Source of the DNA: Hyphomicrobiales bacterium
GTDB taxonomy: Bacteria; Pseudomonadota; Alphaproteobacteria; Rhizobiales; Beijerinckiaceae
DNA length: 64,000 nt
Reading direction: 5' to 3'
Assembly: GCA_003963405.1 (NCBI GenBank)
Contig: RXIY01000045.1
Coordinates: 82,463-146,462, forward strand
Shown here: positions 1 to 8,856 of the stretch, piece by piece
How the letters are laid out: each line of letters begins with the position of its first letter
Numbering within the stretch: the first letter of the stretch is position 1
Translations under genes and position numbers: made by a program
Notes under the pieces: generated by a model
Told to the model about the DNA's origin: nothing
The model's input: the letters and a program-made list of their open reading frames with translations, nothing else
Database searches by the model: none

Positions 1-650
1 CCTTTGCTCTTCTTCAAGACGCGCTTTCGCAGCCTCGACAGCGTCTCGCGCGCGAAGTCGGTCGCCGATCCTTCGTCGATTGCGCCCGCCGCCGCCTCCC
101 AGTCGCGCGAGGCGATGGCTTTGCGAAACGCCGAGAGAAAGGCGTCCAGTTGCGGTCCGCCGATCTCCGCCCGCGCGGCGCGATAGGCGCCGGCGCGGCG
201 CCGTTCGAGAGCGTCGCGCAGGGCGGAAAAGCCCGGATCGTCGCCCATCGCCCGACCCGGCCCCTCCGCCAGCATGTCGCAAAAAACGTCGAGGTTGCGC
301 GCCGTGCCGAGCACGGCCCCGATGCGCTTGGCTTGCATCCGCGCCTCCTCCAGCGTCGGACCGGAGAGCGCTTTTTTGAAAAGCCCCAGCGCCGCGCGCA
401 GCCGCCGCAGGGCGACGCGCATCTGGTGAACGGCTTCCGCCGACGGTCGGGCCTCGAAAGCGGGGATATTGGCCTCGAAATGATCGAGCGCGGCCGAAAA
501 GACGCACACCGCCGCGTCCTCGACCGAATCGCTTGCGAGGAGTTTGACAGGCTTGGCCTTTTGCGGCTGGTCCGGCGTGACCGTGACGAGACGCAGTTCG
601 GCCGCGCGGGGAGCCGGCGTTTCGAGATCGCTTCCCCTCGCCGGTCCCAT
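1..650 (-). CDS. CHAD domain protein (C-terminal part beyond window)
   Basis: Partial gene running off the left edge; 216 residues are visible. The CHAD signature is clear at about residues 73-86 (EAVHQMRVALRRLR, with the conserved His and the Arg-rich helix). CHAD domains are helical, basic-faced modules that bind polyphosphate and are often fused to a CYTH triphosphatase domain. Here about 45 residues resembling a linker precede CHAD, and an in-frame stop at about 750 leaves no room for a CYTH domain. The ATG at 650 is preceded by GAGGGAG with good spacing. It is divergent from the homospermidine synthase gene. The domain call is firm; the cellular role is inferred from the family only. Confidence 0.85.
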   Translation of the reverse strand, partial: MGPARGSDLETPAPRAAELRLVTVTPDQPQKAKPVKLLASDSVEDAAVCVFSAALDHFEANIPAFEARPSAEAVHQMRVALRRLRAALGLFKKALSGPTLEEARMQAKRIGAVLGTARNLDVFCDMLAEGPGRAMGDDPGFSALRDALERRRAGAYRAARAEIGGPQLDAFLSAFRKAIASRDWEAAAGAIDEGSATDFARETLSRLRKRVLKKSK

Positions 651-815
651 GGTCGCTCCCTCGGGCCGCTCCCTTGCGTTCGATTTCGATTCTGGCTTGC
701 GGCGGGCCGGGGTCAAGAGCGGGCGGGAGCGTAAAATCCGCGCACTTGATTAAGACGCCGGCTCTTGCTTTATCGCGGCGCAACAATTTCGAACGAACCG
801 CAGGAGACCGCGCAT

Positions 816-2249
816 ATGTCAGTCTGGCCCGTCTATGGCAAAATCACCGGCCCGATCGTCCTGATCGGCTTCGGCTCCATCGGGCGCGGCATCCTGCCCC
901 TGATCGAACGCCACTTCGACTTAGACAAGGCGCGTTTCACGGTGATCGACCCGGTGGATACGCATCGCCGGCTTCTCGACGAGCGCGGGATCGCCTTCCT
1001 CAAGGAGAAGCTCACGCCCGAGAATTACCGCGAGGTGCTGACGCCGCTCCTGACCAAGGGTGGCGGACAGGGCTTCATCGTCAATCTTTCGGTCGACGTC
1101 TCCTCGCTCGCCATCATGAAGCTCGCGCGGGAATTGAAGGCGCTTTACGTCGATACGGTCGTCGAGCCCTGGCCGGGCTTCTATTTCGACAAGTCCATGG
1201 GCAATGAGTCGCGCACCAATTACGCCCTGCGCGAGACGATCCTCGAGGAGCGCCGCCGGAGCCCCGGCGGAACGACCGCCGTCTCCTGCGTCGGCGCCAA
1301 TCCCGGCATGGTGTCCTGGTTCGTCAAGCAGGCCCTCGTCAATATCGCCAAGGATACGGGCGTCTTCGACACGGAGCCCACGACACGCGCAGAATGGGGC
1401 GCGCTGGCGCAGAAGCTCGGCGTGAAGGGCGTCCATATCGCCGAGCGCGACACGCAGCGCGCCCGCAACCCCAAGCCGCTCGACGTCTTCGTCAACACCT
1501 GGTCGGTCGAGGGCTTCGTCTCCGAGGGCATGCAGCCGGCCGAACTGGGCTGGGGCACGCATGAAAAGGCGCTGCCCGACATCGGCCGCGCCCATCAGAC
1601 GGGCTGCGGCGCGGCGATCTATCTCCTCTCGCCGGGCGCCAATACGCGCGTGCGCAGCTGGTGCCCGACGCCCGGCGCGCAATATGGCTTCCTCGTCACG
1701 CACAACGAATCGATCTCGATCGCGGACTATCTCACCGTGCGCGACGACAGCGGCAAGGCTGTCTATCGCCCCACCTGCCATTACGCCTATCACCCCGCCA
1801 ATGACGCGGTGCTGTCGCTGCATGAAATGTTCGGCGCCGCCGGCAAGATGCAGCCGGAGTGGAAGATCCTCGACGAACATGAAATCGTCGACGGCATAGA
1901 CGAACTCGGCGTGCTGCTCTATGGCCACGCCAGGAACGCTTATTGGTATGGCTCGCAGCTCTCGATCGAGGAGACGCGCGACCTCGCGCCCTATCAGAAC
2001 GCCACCGGGCTGCAGGTTTCTTCCGCCGCGCTCGCCGGCATGGTCTGGGCGCTGGAAAATCCCGAGGCCGGCATCGTCGAGGCCGACGAGGTCGACTACA
2101 AGCGTTGCCTCGAGGTGCAGCTTCCCTATCTCGGCCCGGTGAAAGGCTATTACACCGACTGGACGCCGCTCGAGGGACGCCCCGGCCTCTTCCCCGAGGA
2201 CATCGACGAGAGCGACCCCTGGCAGTTCAAGAATATTTTGGTGCGCTGA
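816..2249 (+). CDS. hss: Homospermidine synthase
   Basis: A 477-residue enzyme of the saccharopine-dehydrogenase-like homospermidine synthase family. It makes sym-homospermidine from two putrescines (or putrescine plus spermidine) with NAD as bound redox cofactor, in the cytosol. The N-terminus carries a Rossmann nucleotide-binding motif (VLIGFGSIGRG, about residues 15-25). Length and overall sequence fit the bacterial family, and homospermidine is a characteristic polyamine of many Rhizobiales. The ATG at 816 follows AGGAG at 802-806; an in-frame start 51 bases upstream lacks support. It is a single-gene unit ended by a strong terminator at 2304-2362. Confidence 0.93.
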   Translation: MSVWPVYGKITGPIVLIGFGSIGRGILPLIERHFDLDKARFTVIDPVDTHRRLLDERGIAFLKEKLTPENYREVLTPLLTKGGGQGFIVNLSVDVSSLAIMKLARELKALYVDTVVEPWPGFYFDKSMGNESRTNYALRETILEERRRSPGGTTAVSCVGANPGMVSWFVKQALVNIAKDTGVFDTEPTTRAEWGALAQKLGVKGVHIAERDTQRARNPKPLDVFVNTWSVEGFVSEGMQPAELGWGTHEKALPDIGRAHQTGCGAAIYLLSPGANTRVRSWCPTPGAQYGFLVTHNESISIADYLTVRDDSGKAVYRPTCHYAYHPANDAVLSLHEMFGAAGKMQPEWKILDEHEIVDGIDELGVLLYGHARNAYWYGSQLSIEETRDLAPYQNATGLQVSSAALAGMVWALENPEAGIVEADEVDYKRCLEVQLPYLGPVKGYYTDWTPLEGRPGLFPEDIDESDPWQFKNILVR

Positions 2250-2303
2250 GCGCCCGTCCCCGCGCAATGTAAACGCGGGATTGTAAACAGGGACGAAAAC
2301 GAG

Positions 2304-2362
2304 AACCCCTCCGCCGAGCGCGCGCCCGCCGTGGCGCTCCCCTGGCGGAGGGGTTGTTTTTT
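2304..2362 (+). terminator. Rho-independent terminator after hss
   Basis: A 12-bp perfect inverted repeat (AACCCCTCCGCC at 2304-2315 with GGCGGAGGGGTT at 2344-2355) is followed by a T-rich tract at 2357-2362. Inside the loop a second stem pairs GAGCGC (2316-2321) with GCGCTC (2334-2339). It lies 54 bases after the hss stop. Confidence 0.85.
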
Positions 2363-2448
2363 AAGGGGCTTTCCGAAAAGCAAAATCGTTCCCCACCGAG
2401 GATCGCCCCTATCGGCCCTCGCTCGCCCCTCTTGCGCCGGCCTCAATT

Positions 2449-2463
2449 GTTCTTTATCTGTTC
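2449..2463 (+). promoter_or_regulatory. Probable LexA (SOS) box
   Basis: GTTC-TTTATCT-GTTC is an exact match to GTTC-N7-GTTC, the direct-repeat LexA operator known in Alphaproteobacteria. It sits in a locally AT-rich stretch 121 bases upstream of the radical SAM gene and after the hss terminator, so that gene is the obvious target. LexA binding itself is inferred. Confidence 0.65.
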
Positions 2464-2530
2464 GTTTATTCGTGGTTTGTTCCGATCCGGCAGGTCGAGC
2501 CGGCCGGCGCAAAAGTCTCCAGCCGCGACC

Positions 2531-2558
2531 ACGGGAGGCCGGGCCACCGGCCTCCCGT
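2531..2558 (+). other. Strong leader hairpin before the radical SAM gene
   Basis: A 12-bp perfect inverted repeat (ACGGGAGGCCGG with CCGGCCTCCCGT) closes a 4-base loop (GCCA). It ends 25 bases before the ATG at 2584 and has no T-tract, so it is more likely a leader structure or RNA-stability element than a terminator. The rest of the 2363-2583 gap holds only the LexA-type box. Confidence 0.6.
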
Positions 2559-2583
2559 CTCCAGAAAGAGGGCAAGGTCAGTC

Positions 2584-3708
2584 ATGGGTCGGCTCGCGGA
2601 CATCTCGCCTGACGCGGAGGCGGCCGCCGGCGCCGGGGCGCTGGTCGAGGCCGGGCGGCGGCGCGGGCGCGGGGCGCTTTCGAAGCGCAGCGGACGTTTT
2701 GAAAAGGAAAGCCGCGAGGAGGTCGACGACGGCTGGGGCTCGATCGCGAGCCTCGCGGCGCTCGAGACGCATTTCCACGTCGAGAAGCCGCGCTCGATCA
2801 TCACGAAGAATGATTCGCCCGACATTCCTTTCGACCGCTCGATCAATCCCTATCGCGGCTGCGAGCATGGCTGCGTCTATTGTTTCGCGCGGCCCACCCA
2901 CGCCTATATGGGTTTCTCGCCGGGGCTCGATTTCGAGACCGAGATTTTCGTCAAGGAAGGCGCGGCGCAGCTACTCGAACGGGAATTGTCGGCTCCGAAT
3001 TATACGCCAAAGGTCATCGCCATCGGCACGAATACCGACCCCTATCAGCCGGCCGAAAAGCGTCACAGGGTGATGCGCGGGATGCTCGAAACGCTGGCGC
3101 GGGCCAGACATCCGGTGGCGATCGTCACCAAATCGGCGCTCGCGCTGCGCGATCTCGATCTCATCGCGCCCATGGCCCGCGACGGGCTCGTCAAGATCGC
3201 CTTTTCGGTCACGACGCTCGATCCGCGCCTCGCCCGCATTATGGAGCCCCGCGCCGCGACGCCCGCGCGGCGGCTCGAAGCGATGGAGACATTCGCGGCC
3301 GCCGGCGTCCCGGTCGCAGTGATGACGGCGCCGATCATTCCCGCCATCAACGACGACGAAATCGAAGCCATCCTCGCCCGCGCCCATGCCGCCGGCGCGC
3401 GCGAGGCGGGCTATGTGATGCTGCGCCTGCCGCTGGAATTGCGCGATCTCTTCAGCGAGTGGCTCGTCGCCAATTTTCCCGACAAGGCGCGCCGCGCCCT
3501 CTCGCTCGTGCGCTCGACGCGCGGCGGCAAGAGTTATGACCCGAGCTTCGGCAAGCGCATGACGGGCGAGGGGCCCTATGCCTGGATGATCGGCCGGAGG
3601 TTCGAGGTCGCGGCTAAACGGCTCGGCTTCCCGCAAACGGCCACGCGGCTGCGAACCGATCTTTTCGAGCCGCCGCGAAAGGGGCCCCAGCAACTCGCCC
3701 TGTTTTAA
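2584..3708 (+). CDS. PA0069-family radical SAM protein
   Basis: A 374-residue radical SAM enzyme of the PA0069/Rv2578c family, related to spore photoproduct lyase. The [4Fe-4S] motif Cx3Cx2C is at Cys93, Cys97 and Cys100 (CEHGCVYC), inside the family-typical context DIPFDRSINPYRGCEHGC. The first 60 residues are variable and Arg/Ala-rich. The reaction of this family is not established; the relationship to photoproduct lyase and the upstream LexA-type box suggest a DNA damage role, which is inference. The gene has its own intergenic region and is followed by rnhB after 117 bases. Confidence 0.9.
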   Translation: MGRLADISPDAEAAAGAGALVEAGRRRGRGALSKRSGRFEKESREEVDDGWGSIASLAALETHFHVEKPRSIITKNDSPDIPFDRSINPYRGCEHGCVYCFARPTHAYMGFSPGLDFETEIFVKEGAAQLLERELSAPNYTPKVIAIGTNTDPYQPAEKRHRVMRGMLETLARARHPVAIVTKSALALRDLDLIAPMARDGLVKIAFSVTTLDPRLARIMEPRAATPARRLEAMETFAAAGVPVAVMTAPIIPAINDDEIEAILARAHAAGAREAGYVMLRLPLELRDLFSEWLVANFPDKARRALSLVRSTRGGKSYDPSFGKRMTGEGPYAWMIGRRFEVAAKRLGFPQTATRLRTDLFEPPRKGPQQLALF

Positions 3709-3825
3709 GCGGGGAAAGCGCCGGCTTGCTCTTGCGCGTCGGCCTCGCAGGCGTTTTGCTGCGCCAATGACAACAAAAGGGAAAAGTCCCGCGTCCTCTC
3801 CTTCCCGCTCCGGAGCGGCGACGCC

Positions 3826-4434
3826 ATGAGCGCGGGGCCCGATTTCCGCATCGAAGGACGCCTCTACCGGCAAGGCGTCTGGCCCGTCGCGGGCGTCGAC
3901 GAAGTCGGGCGCGGGCCACTGGCAGGCCCCGTGACGGCGGCCGCCGTCATTCTCGATCCGAAGCGCATGCCGCGCGGTCTCGACGATTCCAAGGCGCTGG
4001 CGCAAAAGGCGCGCGAGGACGCCTTCGAGCGCATCATGAAAAAGGCGCTGGCGGTGAGCGTCGCCTTCGTCACGCCCGCCGAAATCGACGCCATGAACAT
4101 CCGCCAGGCGACGCTCGCGGCCATGGCGCGGGCCGTCGCCGGCCTCTCCCGCGCGCCGGCCTATGTCCTCGTGGATGGCTCCGATCCGCCCCGCCTCGCC
4201 TGCCCCTGCCGCGCCATCGTCAAGGGCGACGCCGCCGCCCTCTCCATCGCCGCCGCCTCCATCGTCGCCAAGGTCGCCCGCGACGCCATGATGCGCCGGC
4301 TCGGCGGACATTTTCCGGCCTATGGCTTCGAGACGAATGTCGGCTACGCCGCCAAGCGACATCTCGACGCGCTGCGCGAGATCGGCCCAACCCCCATTCA
4401 CCGGATGAGTTTTTCGCCGCTGCGCGACGCCTGA
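3826..4434 (+). CDS. rnhB: Ribonuclease HII
   Basis: A 202-residue type 2 RNase H that cleaves RNA in RNA-DNA hybrids and single ribonucleotides in DNA. The hallmark AGVDEVGRGPLAGPV is at residues 22-36, with catalytic Asp25 and Glu26. Further acidic residues expected in the active site are seen as Asp117 (LVDGS) and Asp135 (KGDA). Length is normal for the family. It lies between the radical SAM gene and ccrM on the same strand, a genome-integrity neighbourhood, although the gaps on both sides exceed 100 bases and co-transcription is uncertain. Confidence 0.95.
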   Translation: MSAGPDFRIEGRLYRQGVWPVAGVDEVGRGPLAGPVTAAAVILDPKRMPRGLDDSKALAQKAREDAFERIMKKALAVSVAFVTPAEIDAMNIRQATLAAMARAVAGLSRAPAYVLVDGSDPPRLACPCRAIVKGDAAALSIAAASIVAKVARDAMMRRLGGHFPAYGFETNVGYAAKRHLDALREIGPTPIHRMSFSPLRDA

Positions 4435-4442
4435 AGCGCCCG

Positions 4443-4457
4443 TTAGCTTATTGCTAA
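4443..4457 (+). promoter_or_regulatory. Weak CtrA-like site upstream of ccrM
   Basis: TTAG-CTTATTG-CTAA resembles the CtrA consensus TTAA-N7-TTAA with correct spacing but one deviation in each half. It is also part of a small palindrome (AGCTTA-TTGC-TAAGCT). CtrA controls ccrM in Caulobacter; a role here is speculative. I saw no GANTC site in the 4435-4580 gap. Confidence 0.25.
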
Positions 4458-4580
4458 GCTTGTCGTTTCATTAACAAAAACGTTCGAAAAAGAGACGCCC
4501 CCGCGCGCCCCTCCTATACGCGGCCTTTACCTCGTTTGGGCATCATCGCTCGTGTTCAAAGCGTATGTGGTGTTGCGTAA

Positions 4581-5753
<1,173 letters not shown>

Positions 5754-5821
5754 ACTTTTGCCGCCGCCCTTCGCGTCGAGACGATGCTGCGCAAGCGCTT
5801 CCGCGCCGCGCTCTACACGGA

Positions 5822-5860
5822 CACAAAAGAGCGAGGCGGCGTCTGGAGAATGACGCCGCC
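5822..5860 (-). terminator. Terminator-like hairpin after uppP
   Basis: A 9-bp perfect stem (GGCGGCGTC at 5835-5843 with GACGCCGCC at 5852-5860) has an 8-base loop. Read on the minus strand it is followed by a CTCTTTTGTG stretch, as expected for a terminator of uppP. It may also serve the convergent ccrM transcript. Confidence 0.65.
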
Positions 5861-5868
5861 GTCCGATG

Positions 5869-6741
5869 TCAGGCGAGCCAGCCCATGTAGAAGCCCACCA
5901 GCAGCACGACGCCGATGAAGCCGCGATAAACGACGAAGGGCCAGGCCGAGAAGCGCTCGAGAATCCGCAGCAGGCCCCAGATGGCCGCGAAGGCGGAGAT
6001 CGAGGCGATGATGAGGCCGAGCGTCAGCACGGACCAGCCGTGCAGATCGAGATGCGCCTTGTGCAGCTCCCAAAGCTCCTTCAGCCCGGCAAGCGCGATG
6101 GCCGGCAGGCCGAGAAGGAAGGAGAAGCGCGCCGCCTCCTCGCGCTTGAGGTCCAGGAACAGCGCCGCCGTCAGCGTCGAGCCCGAGCGCGACACGCCGG
6201 GGATCAGCGCGCCGACCTGCGCGAGGCCGACGATCATCGCATCCTTCAGGCTGACGTGATCGAGCGTGCGCTTGTGGTTGCAATAAAGCTCCGCGATCGC
6301 GAGCAGCGCCGCCATGACGATGCAGGATATGCCGATCACGGGCAGGGTGCGCAACGGCGAGCCGCAGGCGTTGAGCGTATGCGACAGAAGAATGCCGGCG
6401 AGCCCGATGGGGATCGTCGCGAAGCCGATCCACAGCACGAAGCGGAAGGTCCAGTCGTTGAAGTCGCGGCGCTTGAGCGCGGCGATCGAGCCGACCGCCA
6501 GCGTGCGGATATCGTCCCAGAAATAGCTGATCACGGCCGCGAGCGCCGCGAGCTGCATCGCCGCCGAAAAGGCGGAGCCGGGGTCCTTCCAGCCGAGCAG
6601 CGCCGGCACGATGCGCATATGGGCGGTCGAGGAAATCGGCAGAAGCTCGGTGATTCCCTGCACGACGCCCAGCGCCGCGACTTTCATATAGCCGAGGTCC
6701 ACGAAACCCGTGTCGAGACCATTGGTGCAAGCCGTCGCCAT
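5869..6741 (-). CDS. uppP: Undecaprenyl-diphosphatase
   Basis: A 290-residue integral membrane phosphatase that recycles undecaprenyl pyrophosphate to the monophosphate carrier for peptidoglycan and polysaccharide synthesis; it also gives bacitracin resistance. The two family motifs are present: the acidic GITELLPISSTAH near residues 28-40 and PGVSRSGST near the middle. Most of the remaining sequence is hydrophobic, consistent with about eight membrane segments. About 18 residues precede the conserved MKVAALGVVQG, so translation might start at that internal Met instead. It is a single-gene unit. Confidence 0.95.
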   Translation of the reverse strand: MATACTNGLDTGFVDLGYMKVAALGVVQGITELLPISSTAHMRIVPALLGWKDPGSAFSAAMQLAALAAVISYFWDDIRTLAVGSIAALKRRDFNDWTFRFVLWIGFATIPIGLAGILLSHTLNACGSPLRTLPVIGISCIVMAALLAIAELYCNHKRTLDHVSLKDAMIVGLAQVGALIPGVSRSGSTLTAALFLDLKREEAARFSFLLGLPAIALAGLKELWELHKAHLDLHGWSVLTLGLIIASISAFAAIWGLLRILERFSAWPFVVYRGFIGVVLLVGFYMGWLA

Positions 6742-6898
6742 TTTTTCTCCCGCCGGAAGCGGCGCGGTTTTGACGACGCGCGCCGGGGCACTACGGAATT
6801 TTCACTGTGCCGGTATTTGGTTAATGGAGAGAAAAGATGGCGGGGCGACGCGCGCGCGCCTCATTTGCGCGAAAAAGCGACGCCTGCCGCGCCGGCGC

Positions 6899-8608
6899 CT
6901 AGCGAAAGAGCGCCATCGCCTTCAGGAGAGTGATCGACACGCCCCAGATCAGCGGGACCCCGACCGCCGCCCAGGCCAGGAGAAGCACGGGCGAGAATTG
7001 GCCGTCGCCGCGAACTCGAACGGCCGCGGCTGGTTCCGTCGCAGGCTCCATCGCTTCCTCGACGAAGTCCTCGAAATCGGCGTGCGGCTCCTTCTCTTCC
7101 TCGCGGATCGCCGCGACGCTCGTCTTTTTGGCGGCCGCGACTTCTTCATCCGTCATGTAATATTTTTCGTCCACCGGCCGGACGAGGAGGTTGCAGACGA
7201 GCCCCAGAAGCAGCAGGCCCGCGAGCACATACATGGTCTGGTTATAGGCGGCCTCGCGCGCCACGCCGTGGGCGAGCTGATATTCGCGGATGTAGTTCAC
7301 CAGCACCGGGCCGAGCACGCCGGCCGTCGACCAGGCGGTGAGCAGGCGCCCGTGGATCGCCCCGACGTAATGCGTGCCGAAAATGTCCGCGAGATAGGCG
7401 GGGATGGTGGAGAAGCCGCCACCGTACATTGTGATGATGACGGCGAAGAGCAGGACGAACAGGAAAACGACGCCGCCTTTGGCCGCAAAGGGTACGGCGG
7501 CATAGAGAAAGAGGCCCAGCACGAAGAAGATGCCGTAGGCGCCCTTGCGGCCCAGAAAATCCGAGGCCGACGCCCAGCCGATGCGTCCGCCGATGTTGCA
7601 CAGGCTCAAGACGCCGGTAAAGCCGGCCGCAATGGCGGCGATCTGCTTTCTTTGCTCGTCGGCGAGCGCGTCATAGCCGATGTCGAGGCCGATCAGACGG
7701 CCGCCAAAGACCTCCTGCAGCATGGGCGAGGCCATGCCGAGCACGCCGATTCCCGCCGACACATTGAGGCACAGCACGCCCCACAGCAGCCAGAACTGCC
7801 GGGTCTTCCAGGCGACGTCGAGATGGACGTGGCGATGGGTGACGAGGGCGTTGGCGGCCGGCGCCGGGGGCGTGAAGCCCTGCGGGGCCCAGCCCTCCGG
7901 CGGCACCCGATAGCCGAGCGCCCCGCAGACCATGAAGACGAAATAGATGCAAGCGAGCGCCGCGAAGGTCTGCCAGACGCCCGGCGACGTCGGCGTCGCG
8001 AAATAGCTCATCAGCCGATCGGCGAGCGGCGCGCCGATCATGGCGCCGCCGCCAAAGCCCATGATGGCGAGGCCGGTGGCGAGGCCGCGGCGGTCGGGGA
8101 ACCATTTGATCAGCGTCGAGACGGGCGAGATATAGCCGAGTCCGAGGCCGACGCCGCCGATGACGCCGGAGCCGAGCCACAGCATCCAGATCTGATGGAG
8201 ATAGACGCCCAGCGCCGAAACCAGCAGGCCGCCGCACCAGCAGAAGGCCGCGGCGAGGCCCGCCTTGCGCGGTCCCGCCGTCTCGAGCCAGTGGCCGAAA
8301 ATGGCGGCGGAGGAGCCGAGCAGCACGAAAAACAGCGTGAAGGTCCAGCCGAGCCAGCTGATCTTCCAGTCGCAGTCCGTCGCCACGATGGTCGCGAGGA
8401 AGCCCATGTCCGCCGCGCATTCCCTGGGCGCCGCGCCGCCCACGACGCGCGACAGCGGCAGCCAGAAGACCGAAAAGCCATAGGCCATGCCGATGCACAG
8501 ATGGATCGCGAGCGCCGCCGGGGGCGCAAGCCAGCGGTTGAACGTCGGGGAGGCGATGGTGCGCTCGCGGGAGAGGAAATTCGGTTGCGGCGCGACAGCG
8601 ACGTCCAT
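6899..8608 (-). CDS. OFA-family MFS transporter (oxalate/formate antiporter type)
   Basis: A 569-residue major facilitator protein of the oxalate/formate antiporter (OFA) family. The N-terminal half shows AIHLCIGMAYGFSVFWLPLSR, typical of the family, and a long cytoplasmic insert before the last helix contains RPVDEKYYMTDEE and an acidic stretch, also seen in long OFA members. About 12-14 hydrophobic segments are visible. The substrate is unknown; OFA proteins carry small mono- and dicarboxylates. It lies 248 bases downstream of ethylmalonyl-CoA mutase on the same strand, which suggests but does not prove a link to organic acid assimilation. The ATG at 8608 begins MDVAVAPQPN; the long in-frame extension upstream looks non-coding. 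Confidence 0.85.
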   Translation of the reverse strand: MDVAVAPQPNFLSRERTIASPTFNRWLAPPAALAIHLCIGMAYGFSVFWLPLSRVVGGAAPRECAADMGFLATIVATDCDWKISWLGWTFTLFFVLLGSSAAIFGHWLETAGPRKAGLAAAFCWCGGLLVSALGVYLHQIWMLWLGSGVIGGVGLGLGYISPVSTLIKWFPDRRGLATGLAIMGFGGGAMIGAPLADRLMSYFATPTSPGVWQTFAALACIYFVFMVCGALGYRVPPEGWAPQGFTPPAPAANALVTHRHVHLDVAWKTRQFWLLWGVLCLNVSAGIGVLGMASPMLQEVFGGRLIGLDIGYDALADEQRKQIAAIAAGFTGVLSLCNIGGRIGWASASDFLGRKGAYGIFFVLGLFLYAAVPFAAKGGVVFLFVLLFAVIITMYGGGFSTIPAYLADIFGTHYVGAIHGRLLTAWSTAGVLGPVLVNYIREYQLAHGVAREAAYNQTMYVLAGLLLLGLVCNLLVRPVDEKYYMTDEEVAAAKKTSVAAIREEEKEPHADFEDFVEEAMEPATEPAAAVRVRGDGQFSPVLLLAWAAVGVPLIWGVSITLLKAMALFR

Positions 8609-8856
8609 CTTCAAAACCCTTCCCGGCGCCCGAGCGCCCAATCCACTGACGAGAGATGCGTTTTCGTCATGCAAACAGCAGGCCGCGGAAAACGCGTTCT
8701 TCAAAGACAGCAACGCCTTGATAGCCTGTGCATATCGCGCCGCGAAAGATCGATCAATCGTGACCCTGGCCGTCTCGCAGACGGCCAGAATCGCCTTCGC
8801 GACGCCCCCGGCAGGGGCGGGGCGCGCCGGCTCAGGCAATCCCGGCCGGGACGTCC

